Below, one piece after another: positions 36,074-45,773 of a stretch of 64,000 nucleotides of DNA. The translations under genes and the position numbers were made by a program. How positions within the stretch are numbered: position 1 is the first letter of the stretch; each line of letters begins with the position of its first letter. Below the pieces are notes generated by a model. It ran no database searches and was not told where the DNA came from. It was given only the letters and a program-made list of their open reading frames with translations. This DNA comes from Methylobacterium sp. J-090. Its GTDB lineage: Bacteria; Pseudomonadota; Alphaproteobacteria; Rhizobiales; Beijerinckiaceae. The DNA is taken from the NCBI RefSeq assembly GCF_022829345.1, contig NZ_JAKSXV010000028.1, positions 1 to 64,000 of the forward strand, in the 5' to 3' direction.

Positions 36074-36098
36074 GGAACGGTTCAGGCGCGGTGCCGTT
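36074..36098 (+). promoter_or_regulatory. EcfG-type promoter, perfect match (GGAAC-N16-CGTT)
   Basis: GGAAC (36074-36078) and CGTT (36095-36098) are 16 bases apart, exactly the alphaproteobacterial general-stress sigma consensus. It lies 37 bases before the Gly/Tyr-rich secreted protein gene. Confidence 0.7.
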
Positions 36099-36135
36099 CA
36101 TAGGCATACCTGATCGCAAGACGGAGAAGTCTCGC

Positions 36136-36594
36136 ATGTCGCGCATCCTGTCCCTCGCCCTCGCCGGCACCACCGCCATCGGCCTGTCCGCCGGCTCCTT
36201 CACCGCCGCCCAGGCGGCCCCGTTCCCGGCCCTCAACGCCGGCCAGATCGCCGGTGAGCGGGCGGGCGTCGAGAACGTCCGCTGGCGCGGCGGATACGGC
36301 GGCGGCTATTACGGCGCCGGCTACGGCCGTGGGTATGGCCGTGGTTACTACGGTGGCTACCGCCGCGGTCCCGGCATCGGCGGCGCCCTCGCGGCCGGTG
36401 CGGCGCTCGGTATCATCGGCGGCGCGATCGCGGCGAGCCAAGCGCCCCGCTACGGCTACTACGACCGTGGGTACGTCGGTGCCGGTTACGGCGCACCCGC
36501 CTACGGTTACGGCTACGATGCCCCCGCCTACGATTATGGCTACGCCGCACCGGCCTACGGCTATGGCTACCCGGCTTACGGCTACGGCTACTGA
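36136..36594 (+). CDS. Secreted Gly/Tyr-rich repeat protein
   Basis: The 152-residue protein has a signal peptide (ILSLALAGTTAIGLSAGSF, cleavage near AQAAP). Then come a GYGRGYGRGYYGGY-type block, a short hydrophobic glycine-zipper-like segment (IGGALAAGAALGIIGGAIAAS) and a C-terminal run of APAYGYGY-type repeats. GGAGAAG precedes the ATG. Such low-complexity proteins may coat the envelope or self-associate. The perfect EcfG-type promoter points to general-stress induction. Function unknown. Confidence 0.82.
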   Translation: MSRILSLALAGTTAIGLSAGSFTAAQAAPFPALNAGQIAGERAGVENVRWRGGYGGGYYGAGYGRGYGRGYYGGYRRGPGIGGALAAGAALGIIGGAIAASQAPRYGYYDRGYVGAGYGAPAYGYGYDAPAYDYGYAAPAYGYGYPAYGYGY

Positions 36595-36638
36595 CGCCTC
36601 CGCGGCCCGGTGCTCCCACCGGGCCCCGGTCCGGCCTG

Positions 36639-36674
36639 AACCCGTCGATGGCCCCGCGGCCTCGACGGGTTTTT
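36639..36674 (+). terminator. Rho-independent terminator after the Gly/Tyr-rich gene
   Basis: AACCCGTCGA (36639-36648) pairs with TCGACGGGTT (36662-36671) and a run of five T ends the stem. This is the most canonical terminator in the window. Confidence 0.85.
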
Positions 36675-36731
36675 CGTGTGAGGTCCGTCGCGAGACCCCA
36701 GGGCCGCGAAATCGCGTGACCGCGAGATCCC

Positions 36732-36977
36732 ATGACCGACGAATCGCCAGAGCCCGTCGAACTCGACCTCTCGGGCCTCAAATGTCCCCTGCCGGTGCTG
36801 CGCACGCGCAAGGCGCTCCACGGCCTACCCGCCGGCGCGACCCTCGCAGTCCTGAGTACGGACCCCCTCGCAGCCATCGACATTCCGCACCTCGTGCGCG
36901 GCGAGGGCGATGCGCTGCTCGGCCAGGAACGCCGGGGCGGCGCGATCCGCTTCGTCATCCGGCGCGCGCCGCGCTGA
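36732..36977 (+). CDS. TusA/SirA-family sulfur carrier protein
   Basis: The 81-residue protein has the TusA fold with the conserved CPLPVLRTRKAL motif (active cysteine at residue 18) and the later STDPLAAIDIPHL. TusA proteins accept a persulfide from cysteine desulfurase and pass it to tRNA thiolation, Moco synthesis or sulfur-oxidation enzymes. Both sulfur assimilation and molybdenum genes are nearby, so either link is possible. Confidence 0.9.
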   Translation: MTDESPEPVELDLSGLKCPLPVLRTRKALHGLPAGATLAVLSTDPLAAIDIPHLVRGEGDALLGQERRGGAIRFVIRRAPR

Positions 36978-37079
36978 AGCGAGATTCGCGTCACGACCCT
37001 TGCCTCAATCGTGCGACAACGCACTGGTAAGGCCCCCCGCGTCAGCCGTTCCGATTCGAACGGCGAGTGGGGAAAAAGC

Positions 37080-37652
37080 ATGGCGCCAGTCATCCGTGGC
37101 ACGCGGATCCTGCATGACGGTTGGAGCCGGTTTCTCGTCGCCGAGGTGACGATGCCGGACGGGACGCGTCTCGCCCGCGAGATCGAGGATCACGGCCGGG
37201 CCGTGGCGGTCCTGCCCTACGATCCGGCCCGCGGCGTCGCCCTCCTGGTGGAGCAGTTCCGGCCCGCCGCCCTCTACGCCGCCGGCACCGAATCCGTCCT
37301 GGAAGTTCCGGCCGGTCTCCTCGACGAGGCCGATCCCGAGGAGGGCGCGCGCCGAGAAGCCTACGAGGAGGTGGGCGTGCGCCTCGGCGCCCTGGAGCGA
37401 ATCTCCTGCGGATGGAGCATGCCGGGCATCTCCACGGAGCAGATGGACCTTTTCCTGGCCCCCTACGGCACCGACGACCGCTCCGGCCCCGGCGGCGGCC
37501 TTGACGCCGAGCACGAGAACATCACCGTGCACGAGATGTCGCTCTCGACCCTGGCGGCCATGAGCGACACCGGCGCGATCACCGACATCAAGACGCTGCT
37601 CCTGATCTACGCCCTGCGCCTGCGCCACCCGGAACTGTTCGCGGGCCCCTGA
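37080..37652 (+). CDS. Nudix hydrolase, NudK-like
   Basis: The 190-residue protein hydrolyses a nucleoside diphosphate linked to another group. The Nudix box GLLDEADPEEGARREAYEEVG is one residue shorter before the RE than the standard pattern; E. coli NudK (GDP-mannose pyrophosphatase) has the same spacing. The GGGLDAEHENI and ITDIKTLLLIYAL segments also match the NudK C-terminus. ADP-ribose is an alternative substrate. The ATG at 37080 follows a GGGGAAAAAG stretch. Confidence 0.88.
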   Translation: MAPVIRGTRILHDGWSRFLVAEVTMPDGTRLAREIEDHGRAVAVLPYDPARGVALLVEQFRPAALYAAGTESVLEVPAGLLDEADPEEGARREAYEEVGVRLGALERISCGWSMPGISTEQMDLFLAPYGTDDRSGPGGGLDAEHENITVHEMSLSTLAAMSDTGAITDIKTLLLIYALRLRHPELFAGP

Positions 37653-37909
37653 CGCGGGCGCCGGCTCCGTGCCTTGCCAGCCGGTCGAGGGGATTTCCCG
37701 CTCATCTGAAAAGGAGAGACGGACGGAATCGGAGCCGATCGCACGCTGAAAGCCGCACGGTCTCCAGGGGAAACCGGCGGCGATGCAGGGAAGGCCATCA
37801 GGGACGGGAGGAAGGGCGCTTCGGTGGGGTCGACGAACCGGAGCGCAGAGCGCGTCGGGGCGTGGCTCTCGTGAGAGGAGTGCCGCGCTTCGAACGACGC
37901 GTCAGCCGA

Positions 37910-38140
37910 TCACGCGTGCTCGCGCAGAGCCACGGCCTCGGGGGCCATCCCGAAGCGCTCGGCGAGGTGCCAGCGCAGTTCGCGGGGCGAATGATAATTG
38001 TAGGAGGTGTCGATGAGATGGCTCAGGTCGGTCGTCTTGGCGCCGCGCGTCGCGGTCTGCTTGAGACGATCCACCCGGAAGGTCGCCGCGTCGGTGACGG
38101 GCGAACGGACGCTTCTGCGTCGGGTGTATTCGAACAACAT
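37910..38140 (-). CDS. Small hypothetical protein
   Basis: The 76-residue frame has codon use like its neighbours (high G/C at third positions) and an end of likely helical character (SPRELRWHLAERFGMAPEAVALREHA). No strong ribosome site is visible. No motif is recognised. A GGACCC-N5-GGGTCC hairpin lies about 40 bases upstream. The stretch from 37653 to 37909 contains no convincing gene. Confidence 0.5.
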   Translation of the reverse strand: MLFEYTRRRSVRSPVTDAATFRVDRLKQTATRGAKTTDLSHLIDTSYNYHSPRELRWHLAERFGMAPEAVALREHA

Positions 38141-38300
38141 GTTTTTGCTTGTGTACTTTCAGGTGTCGTGATGTGCGGGACCCCTTACGGGTCCGGTAGC
38201 GTCGCTTGATGGGGCGGGATGCCGGATCGATGCCGCGTTCCTCCCCGGAACGGTCATCGATGGACGGCGGCGGATGGCTCTCATGAGAACCGTTGGTGAC

Positions 38301-38319
38301 GCCAGCCCTGAGGGCTGGC
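38301..38319 (-). terminator. Hairpin downstream of cspA
   Basis: GCCAGCCC-TGA-GGGCTGGC is a perfect 8-bp stem with a three-base loop, 11 bases after the cspA stop. There is no T-run on the minus strand, so termination strength is uncertain. Confidence 0.55.
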
Positions 38320-38329
38320 GCCGAGGGCG

Positions 38330-38539
38330 TCAGGCCGCCTGGAGGTTGCCAGCCGAGTCCTTGCCGCTGCGCTTGTCCGTCTGGATCTCGTAGGAGATCT
38401 TCTGGCCCTCGATGAGGTTGCGCATGCCTGCACGCTCGACGGCGGAGATGTGGACGAAGACGTCCTTGCCGCCATCGTCAGGCTGAATGAAGCCGTAGCC
38501 CTTGGTCTCGTTGAACCACTTAACAGTGCCGGTATTCAC
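38330..38539 (-). CDS. cspA: Cold-shock protein CspA family
   Basis: The 69-residue protein is a single cold-shock domain with RNP1 [10 protein letters not shown] and RNP2 VFVHISAV. It binds single-stranded RNA/DNA as a chaperone. The GTG at 38539 is the start: GAGGATC lies at right distance and [10 protein letters not shown] is the family beginning. The upstream region to about 38680 has no gene and probably is a long leader. Confidence 0.93.
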   Translation of the reverse strand: MNTGTVKWFNETKGYGFIQPDDGGKDVFVHISAVERAGMRNLIEGQKISYEIQTDKRSGKDSAGNLQAA

Positions 38540-38928
38540 GTATAGATCCTCGTATCGTTCGTCGATCGACGGGCCATGTCCGGGGACACGGCACCGTAGA
38601 TCCTCTCCTAAAACGTCCTGACGGGGATCAGCAGGACGTGAAACGCTTGGTCTTACAAGCGCCCGGCTCACCGATACCCGCTGGGATGATATGTAGGCGG
38701 TTCCTGCGGCGGCAACAAGGCATGCCGGCTCACGGAGGCCTGCGGACGGCCTGCGGCAATGGCGCCGACCGCTGGGATTCCGGTGCGTCCCGGTGCATAT
38801 AAGGGTTCGGGTCCAGGCAGTTAGAACCGCCCACGAACACCCCCGTCGCGTCCCGCCTCGCCCGCGGGAGATCTCTCGCGGACCGGGGTTTGCGTGGGCC
38901 GTTCGGTGGCGATGCGGTTAGGCGGTTC
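38540..38928. promoter_or_regulatory. cspA leader and promoter region
   Basis: About 390 bases lie between divergent genes. On the minus strand TTGCCG (near 38715) followed by AT-rich TACATATCAT (near 38695) is the best promoter candidate for cspA. It would give a leader of roughly 130 bases, as in cold-inducible csp genes whose leader refolds at low temperature. No T-box or known riboswitch is apparent. Confidence 0.4.
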
Positions 38929-39315
38929 ATGGCGGGCATTTCGGTTTCCCTCGAAGGCGCGAACATTCAGCTCTCCTTCCAGAAGGACGATCAGGCGACG
39001 GCGGTGGTAATGGATGCGCGGGCCGCCCGTGCCCTGGTGCGGGCCGTCGGCCACCTCCTCATGGCCATCGACGAACCGGACGACACCGATGGCCCGGAGG
39101 AGATGGACGAGGACATGGCGATGCTCGACGTGACCTCGTCGGCCATCGAGGTGGGAACGGACGAGCAGGGTCAGGCCGTGGTCGCCCTCCAGGCCGGGGC
39201 CCTGCCGCCGTTCCAGCTGCGCCTAACGGACGAAGAGGCCCGCCACGTGGTGACGAGCCTCTCGGAAATCCTGAGTTCCCCGCGCGACGTGCGAACCTCG
39301 CACGGGGATCACTGA
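38929..39315 (+). CDS. Conserved hypothetical protein, acidic
   Basis: The 128-residue product has a beta-rich N-terminus (ISVSLEGANIQLSFQKDDQATAVV) and an acidic linker (DEPDDTDGPEEMDEDM), then a segment LRLTDEEARHVVTSLSEIL. Cytoplasmic, no motif recognised. The start at 38929 follows AGGCGG; a GTG at 38890 is in frame. It converges with the next gene with no spacer. Confidence 0.7.
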   Translation: MAGISVSLEGANIQLSFQKDDQATAVVMDARAARALVRAVGHLLMAIDEPDDTDGPEEMDEDMAMLDVTSSAIEVGTDEQGQAVVALQAGALPPFQLRLTDEEARHVVTSLSEILSSPRDVRTSHGDH

Positions 39316-39534
39316 CTACATGCGCACGCCGGGATCGGTGGGACCCCCGGGGAGGTAGTCCGGCTCGGAGCCGGGACCGGTGGGCTCGTCGATGCCCGGA
39401 TCATTGACCGGATAGGGCGTGCGTGGACCGGTGGGGCCGATATCCGGCTGCTCGTCGGGCGGCGGCGGGGCCGGCAGGTCGCCGGGAATGCCGCCGGGCA
39501 AGGGTTCGGGAATCGGTAGGCCGGGATTGGCCAT
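39316..39534 (-). CDS. Small proline/glycine-rich protein
   Basis: The 72-residue product is nearly all Pro, Gly, Asp, Glu and Thr (for example IPEPLPGGIPGDLPAPPPP) and is probably disordered. The perfect AGGAGG ribosome site nine bases before the ATG shows that it is translated efficiently. A GGAAC-N16-TGTT element upstream is a possible general-stress promoter. Function unknown. Confidence 0.72.
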   Translation of the reverse strand: MANPGLPIPEPLPGGIPGDLPAPPPPDEQPDIGPTGPRTPYPVNDPGIDEPTGPGSEPDYLPGGPTDPGVRM

Positions 39535-39567
39535 GCGGAACCTCCTGGGATGGGGGATGTGCTGACC

Positions 39568-39592
39568 AACACATGCCCCTGCGGAGGGTTCC
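39568..39592 (-). promoter_or_regulatory. Candidate EcfG-type promoter (GGAAC-N16-TGTT)
   Basis: The -35 part is a perfect GGAAC and the -10 part differs from CGTT by one base, with the standard 16-base spacing. It ends 33 bases before the Pro-rich gene. Confidence 0.4.
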
Positions 39593-39619
39593 GAGAGTCC
39601 GGGACGTCCCGGATGCGCC

Positions 39620-39904
39620 TCAGCGCTTCACGGCGGCCTTCTGGACCTTGGCCTTCTCGGGCGCCGTGCCGGCGAACAGTTCGGACAGGCGGCGCTGGTC
39701 GAGGCCGCGCGTCACGTCCGCGGACGGCGCGACGACGGGCTTTCGGGCGTCGATGGACCCGGTCGTCACCGGATCGGGCAATGCCGCCACGGGCCGGGGC
39801 GCGGCCGCGGGCTCGCGTTGCAGGCGCATGGTCCAGTGCGCGGCGGTGGAGAGGGCGGCGATGGCGAGGATCGCCTTGATGCCACCGGTGAGGAGGCGTC
39901 TCAT
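39620..39904 (-). CDS. Small membrane-anchored protein of unknown function
   Basis: The 94-residue product starts with a basic stretch and one hydrophobic segment (LLTGGIKAILAIAALSTAAH), then a Pro/Ala-rich periplasmic part ending KAKVQKAAVKR. It could be a membrane anchor or an uncleaved signal. No strong ribosome site is visible. A GGAAC-N16-CGTA element sits just upstream. Confidence 0.6.
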   Translation of the reverse strand: MRRLLTGGIKAILAIAALSTAAHWTMRLQREPAAAPRPVAALPDPVTTGSIDARKPVVAPSADVTRGLDQRRLSELFAGTAPEKAKVQKAAVKR

Positions 39905-39922
39905 TGAGGTCAGGCCCGAAGC

Positions 39923-39947
39923 TACGCGGTGGCACGCGACCGGTTCC
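39923..39947 (-). promoter_or_regulatory. Candidate EcfG-type promoter (GGAAC-N16-CGTA)
   Basis: The -35 is perfect and the -10 differs only in its last base, with a 16-base spacer. The distance to the ATG at 39904 (18 bases) would give a very short leader. Confidence 0.4.
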
Positions 39948-40310
39948 CCGGCCTTGCCACACTCTCGCCCAGGATCGTTAAGGGAACGCACCCGCGCCGG
40001 TTGACGTCCCGTCCCGGATCGGACCATCGCCCGCCTCCGATCCATCACGAAGGGTGGGCCTTGCGCCACGGCGACGGTTCCTGTTCCCCGCGCCCGTGAC
40101 ACGCCTGTCGCGACCCGGCCCACTAGGCCTCACAGGAACGGCGCAGAGAACTGGTCCGCACCACCCCGTCACGACAGGCCCCGTCACCATGCGAAGTCCG
40201 AGCGGGTTCGCGAGACCATCGAACACATCGGCGGCAGGGACCGCCGATGTAGGCGCCGAACCGGAAACCGGCAATCCGCCCCCGCGCCGCAGGGGTGCCG
40301 CACGGCGAGG
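39948..40310. other. Intergenic region without visible gene
   Basis: About 360 bases lie between the small membrane protein promoter and the 3' end of the aminotransferase gene. Frames open here are Arg/Pro-rich and without plausible start signals. No repeat or RNA structure stands out. Confidence 0.5.
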
Positions 40311-41558
<1,248 letters not shown>

Positions 41559-41592
41559 CTAGTCGTGGGGGATTCTCCCGGCAAGGGAGCGC

Positions 41593-42282
41593 TCACCCCT
41601 TGGTCAGGATCGCGATGGACTGGCCCAGGGGTTCGCCCGAGGGCCAGGGCGCGGTGTTGCCGTCGATGAAGCTCACCCCGGCATAACCGAGGCGCTCAGC
41701 CCAGACCGTGATCTGGTTGCGCTCGATGAACTGGTTGAGGTGGGGCACCGTGCTGGCGCGCTGAGCCTGGACCGTCTTGTCGAACACCGCCCAGTGATCG
41801 GGGATGGCGAATTCGAGGAACGACAGCACCACACGGCCGCCGGGGCGCAGGGCGCGGTGGGCGTCTTCCAGATAGAGGTAGGTCTCGGCGTGGAGAAGAT
41901 GGGTGAACACGCTGAAGGCGCACAGCACATCGACCGACGCCGCCTCGACGGGCAGGGACAGGGCGCGGTTGAGGACGAACTTGTAAGCTTTCGGCGTTCT
42001 GGTCCGGGCGTAGTCGAGGAGCGCGGGCACCACGTCGAGGCCGAGATAGGAGACTTCGATTTCCCGGGAGAGCGCCACGGCGAGGCGCCCGCTGCCGCAG
42101 CCGAGATCGACCACCGCCATGCCGGGCGCGAGGCCCGCGTGGCGCAGGATCGCGTATTCGATGGCACCCACGGCCTCGTACGAACCACCCACCGCCAGAC
42201 TCATGGCCGTGTCGAGGGGATGCTGCCGGATCAGATCGGCGACGTAGCGCTCGTAATCCTCGACGAAGTGGAATTTCGCCAT
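41593..42282 (-). CDS. Class I SAM-dependent methyltransferase
   Basis: The 229-residue protein has the SAM-binding motif VVDLGCGSGRLAVAL, with an acidic residue in YLGLDVVPALL, and motif LRPGGRVVLSFLE. It lacks membrane segments. The methyl acceptor is unknown. It ends about 80 bases before the aminotransferase start. Confidence 0.88.
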   Translation of the reverse strand: MAKFHFVEDYERYVADLIRQHPLDTAMSLAVGGSYEAVGAIEYAILRHAGLAPGMAVVDLGCGSGRLAVALSREIEVSYLGLDVVPALLDYARTRTPKAYKFVLNRALSLPVEAASVDVLCAFSVFTHLLHAETYLYLEDAHRALRPGGRVVLSFLEFAIPDHWAVFDKTVQAQRASTVPHLNQFIERNQITVWAERLGYAGVSFIDGNTAPWPSGEPLGQSIAILTKG

Positions 42283-42421
42283 TGTTCGTACGGACCGATC
42301 CTTTGATGGGCGACGGGGTCAGCCGTGTCGCACATCGCTGCCGCGCCCGTCACTCTCGGACACGACAACGCCGCCCCCCCGAAGAGGGAGCGGCGGCGCG
42401 ATGGCGGGTTGGGCCGAAGGA

Positions 42422-43819
42422 TCAGCCGCCGAACAGGCGCTTGATGCCGGAAAGCAGGCCGCCGGACTTGGCGGGTTCGGCCTCCGCGACGGTCGCCTTT
42501 GCCGGTTTCGGGGTGGAGGACGCCGCCTGCACCAGCCCCAACGCCGCCGTATCCGTGGTCTCGCGATCGATGAGGATGAAGCCGCCGGTGTCGCGGTTGT
42601 CCGTATAGGCATCCACCGGCACGGCGCGGTCGAGGGTCAGGACCACGTCGCCGATGTCGTTGGCCACCAGCCGGGTCACGGGCTCGGCCTGCCCCGTCTC
42701 CGGATCGATCCTGGTGCGGATGGCGGTGACCACGGCGTTGACCGTGACGGTGCCGATCTTGGCGAGCAGGGTCGCGCCCTGATTGAGTTCGGTCTCGGCG
42801 GCCCAGAACAGGCGGGCGTCGATCGTATCCGTGACGCGGATCGGTGCGGATGCGGCGGCGATGACCGCGCCGCGCGAGGCGTCGACCTCGTCGGCGAGCA
42901 CCAGCGTCACGGACTGGCCCTCCACCGCGTGGGGCAGGTCGCCGTCGGCGGTGTGGATGCGGGCGATGGTGGAGGTGCGGCCGGATGGCGCGATGACGAC
43001 GCTGTCCCCGGGGGCGACGCGGCCGCTGGCAATGAGCCCCGAAAAGCCCCGGAACTCGGAATTCGGCCGGTTGACCCACTGCACCGCCATGCGGAACGGC
43101 GCGGCCTGCTCCTCGACGCGCACGGGCACCTCTTCGAGATACTGGAGCAGCGGCGTGCCCGTGTACCAGGGCACGGCCGCGCCCGGCAGCACGACGTTGT
43201 CGCCGTTCTTGGCCGACAGGGGAATCGCCCGCACCTCGGTGAAGCCCAGGGGCGCGGCGAAGGCGTCGAACGCCGTGGTGATCGCCTCGAACTTGCCCTC
43301 GGACCAGCCCACAAGGTCCATTTTGTTGACGGCGAGCGCCACCCGCTTGATGCCCAGAAGCGAGACGAGGAGCGCGTGCCGGCGCGTCTGCCGGGTCAGG
43401 CCCTGGCGCGCATCCACGAGGATCACGGCCACGTCCGCCGTCGAGGCACCGGTGGCCATGTTGCGGGTGTACTGCTCGTGGCCGGGGGTGTCGGCGACGA
43501 TGAACGAGCGCCTGTCGGTGGAGAAGAACCGGTAGGCGACGTCGATGGTAATGCCCTGCTCGCGCTCGGCCTGGAGGCCGTCGACGAGGAGCGCCAGGTC
43601 GATCTCGGCACCCTGTGTGCCGTGCTTGCGCGAATCGCGCTGCAGGGCCGTCACCTGATCGTCGAAGATCTGCTTGGTGTCGTGCAGGAGCCGGCCGATC
43701 AGGGTCGACTTGCCGTCGTCCACGGAGCCGCAGGTGATGAAGCGCAGCACCTCCTTGCTCTGGTGGGCGGCAAGGAAGCTGTCGTAGCCGAAGGCCTCGG
43801 GCGATTGATGGATGGTCAT
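42422..43819 (-). CDS. cysN: Sulfate adenylyltransferase subunit 1 (GTPase)
   Basis: CysN is the GTPase subunit that drives APS formation by CysD. The 465-residue protein shows the G motifs GSVDDGKST, DTPGHEQYTRNM and NKMDLVG. No CysC (APS kinase) domain is fused; in its place is a short Ala/Pro/Lys tail ending GLLSGIKRLFGG, perhaps an amphipathic helix. Lack of APS kinase fits the APS-using CysH upstream. One base separates it from cysD. Confidence 0.95.
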   Translation of the reverse strand: MTIHQSPEAFGYDSFLAAHQSKEVLRFITCGSVDDGKSTLIGRLLHDTKQIFDDQVTALQRDSRKHGTQGAEIDLALLVDGLQAEREQGITIDVAYRFFSTDRRSFIVADTPGHEQYTRNMATGASTADVAVILVDARQGLTRQTRRHALLVSLLGIKRVALAVNKMDLVGWSEGKFEAITTAFDAFAAPLGFTEVRAIPLSAKNGDNVVLPGAAVPWYTGTPLLQYLEEVPVRVEEQAAPFRMAVQWVNRPNSEFRGFSGLIASGRVAPGDSVVIAPSGRTSTIARIHTADGDLPHAVEGQSVTLVLADEVDASRGAVIAAASAPIRVTDTIDARLFWAAETELNQGATLLAKIGTVTVNAVVTAIRTRIDPETGQAEPVTRLVANDIGDVVLTLDRAVPVDAYTDNRDTGGFILIDRETTDTAALGLVQAASSTPKPAKATVAEAEPAKSGGLLSGIKRLFGG

Positions 43820-43820
43820 C

Positions 43821-44750
43821 TTAGAAATAGCCCTCCTGCTTCTTGCGCTCCATGGCGCCGGACCCGTCCTTGTCGATGACCCGGCCCTGGCGCTCCGAGG
43901 TGCGGGCGGCCAGGGTCTCGCCGATGATCTCCGGCAGGGTCGCGGCGTCGCTCTCGACGGCACCCGTGAGGGGATAGTCGCCCAGCGTCCGGAAACGGAC
44001 CGAGACCTCCTTCGGGGTCTCGCCCGGCTCCAGGGGCAGGCGTTCGTCGTCCACGAGGATAAGCTGCCCGTCGCGCTCGACCACGGGGCGGGGCTTCGCG
44101 AAATAGAGGGGAACGATCGGGATGTTTTCCTGCTCGATGTAGAGCCAGACGTCGAGCTCGGTCCAGTTCGAGATCGGGAACACCCGCAGGGACTCGCCGC
44201 GCTTCTTCCTGAGGTTGTAGACGTGCCACGGCTCGGCGCGCTGGCGCTTGGGGTCCCAGCGGTGCTGGGCGGTGCGCAGGGAGAAGATGCGCTCCTTGGC
44301 GCGGCTCGCCTCCTCGTCGCGGCGCGCGCCGCCGAAGGCCGCGTCGAACTTGTGCTTGTCGAGCGCCTGCCGCAGGCCTTGCGTCTTCATCACGTCGGTA
44401 TGGACTTCCGACCCGTGGCTGATCGGGCCGATGCCGCGCGCCAAGCCCTCCTGGTTCGTATGGACGATGAGATCGAGGCCGAGATCCTTGGCCCTCTGAT
44501 CGCGAAACGCGGTCATCTCCTTGAACTTCCACGTCGTGTCGATGTGCATCAACGGGAACGGCAGGCGGCCGGGCGCGAAGGCCTTGAGTGCCAGGTGCAG
44601 CAGCACCGATGAATCCTTGCCGATGGAGTAGAGCATCACCGGGTTCTCCGTCTCGGCGACGGTCTCCCGCATGATGTGGATGCTCTCGGCCTCCAGGCGC
44701 TGGAGATGGGTGAGGCGCTCGGCGCGCGTGGCTGCGAGGGCGGCGCTCAT
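43821..44750 (-). CDS. cysD: Sulfate adenylyltransferase subunit 2
   Basis: CysD is the ATP pyrophosphatase-type catalytic subunit that makes APS from ATP and sulfate. The 309-residue protein has the PP-loop [48 protein letters not shown] and the C-terminal [27 protein letters not shown] end, all family standards. It overlaps cysH by four bases. Confidence 0.96.
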   Translation of the reverse strand: MSAALAATRAERLTHLQRLEAESIHIMRETVAETENPVMLYSIGKDSSVLLHLALKAFAPGRLPFPLMHIDTTWKFKEMTAFRDQRAKDLGLDLIVHTNQEGLARGIGPISHGSEVHTDVMKTQGLRQALDKHKFDAAFGGARRDEEASRAKERIFSLRTAQHRWDPKRQRAEPWHVYNLRKKRGESLRVFPISNWTELDVWLYIEQENIPIVPLYFAKPRPVVERDGQLILVDDERLPLEPGETPKEVSVRFRTLGDYPLTGAVESDAATLPEIIGETLAARTSERQGRVIDKDGSGAMERKKQEGYF

Positions 44751-45544
44751 CGGGCCATCTCCGGAGACGTGTTGCGGTTGGGGGTCTCGAACGCGGCGGG
44801 CTCCTGGCCCGGCTCGACGTCGGCCTCGGGGGCGTGGATGTGCAAACCGCATTCCTTCTTCGAGGCTTGCTCCCACCACCAGCGGCCGGCGCGTTCGTCC
44901 TCGCCGACCTTGATGGCGCGGGTGCAGGGCGCGCAGCCGATGGACGGGAAACCGCGATCGTGAAGCACGTTGTAGGGGATGTAGTTGTCGGAAACGAAGC
45001 GGTCGACATCCGCCCGGCTCCAGTCGGCAAGCGGGTTGATCTTGACGAGGCCGCGCGCCTCGTCGGCCTCCGCCAGCGGCGTGTCGGCCCGATTGGCCGA
45101 TTGGCCGGCGCGCAGGCCCGTCAGCCAGCCGGCGGCGCCGGCAAGCGCCCGGCCGAGGGGCTCGACCTTGCGAAAGCCGCAGCAGGCCTGCCGCGCGGCG
45201 ACGGACTGGCGAAAGCCGTTGATGCCCTCCTCGCGCACGAAGCGCTCCTCGGATTCGCGCTCGGGCGCGTAGGCCCGAATACGGATGCCGTAGGCCGATT
45301 CGGTCTCGCTCCAGGTGTCGTAGGTCTCGGGGTAGAGCCGGCCGGTGTCGAGGGTGACGATCTCCGTGCGGCCCTTGTTCATGGCCAGCGCGTGCGTCAG
45401 GGCCTGATCCTCGATCCCGAGGCTCGTGGTGAAGACGAGGCGGCCGGGCACCGTCGCCTCGATGAGGGCGATGCGGCCCTTCAGGTCGAGACCGGCCATG
45501 CCGGCGGCGAGCGAGCGCGCCGTTTGTTCCAGTTGAAAGCTCAT
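44747..45544 (-). CDS. cysH: Adenylyl-sulfate (APS) reductase, assimilatory
   Basis: CysH reduces APS to sulfite with thioredoxin. The 265-residue protein has [16 protein letters not shown], and the two cysteine pairs typical of [4Fe-4S] APS reductases (CCGFRK and CAPC) plus the catalytic cysteine in KKECGLH. These cysteines distinguish APS from PAPS reductase. It is first in the cysHDN operon, which is divergent from an Lrp-type regulator, and a palindrome lies 40 bases upstream. Confidence 0.95.
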   Translation of the reverse strand: MSFQLEQTARSLAAGMAGLDLKGRIALIEATVPGRLVFTTSLGIEDQALTHALAMNKGRTEIVTLDTGRLYPETYDTWSETESAYGIRIRAYAPERESEERFVREEGINGFRQSVAARQACCGFRKVEPLGRALAGAAGWLTGLRAGQSANRADTPLAEADEARGLVKINPLADWSRADVDRFVSDNYIPYNVLHDRGFPSIGCAPCTRAIKVGEDERAGRWWWEQASKKECGLHIHAPEADVEPGQEPAAFETPNRNTSPEMAR

Positions 45545-45583
45545 GACGGTGTTCGGAATGTCCGCTTGTCTGAAGAGTGAAAT

Positions 45584-45599
45584 GTTCGCTATAACGAAC
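45584..45599. promoter_or_regulatory. Palindrome in the cysH/lrp divergent promoter
   Basis: GTTCG-N6-CGAAC surrounds TATAGC on the minus strand, which could be the -10 of the cysHDN promoter. A bound protein would cover the promoter. The adjacent Lrp-type protein is the most obvious candidate regulator. Confidence 0.5.
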
Positions 45600-45773
45600 G
45601 CTGTCAAGGCATCGCCGCCCGCGCTCCGGACATCCCGGCCTTGCGGGCGGTGCGATCGGGCAACGGTCCGGTCCCGTCGTCGGTTGCCTGACGAGGAAAG
45701 ATCCTTCTCATATGGGCCGCGCGCCGTGCTCGTTCGCACGTCCCGCCGACCCCGGAACCGACACGAGGCCACC

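Noticed and set aside
37783..38016. Plus-strand frame of 77 codons after the NudK-like gene
   Set aside because: Arg/Ser-rich content typical of chance frames in GC-rich DNA; overlaps a more plausible minus-strand gene.
39978..40274. Minus-strand frame of 98 codons in the gap before the aminotransferase
   Set aside because: Arg/Gly/Pro-rich, no ribosome site, no recognisable segment.
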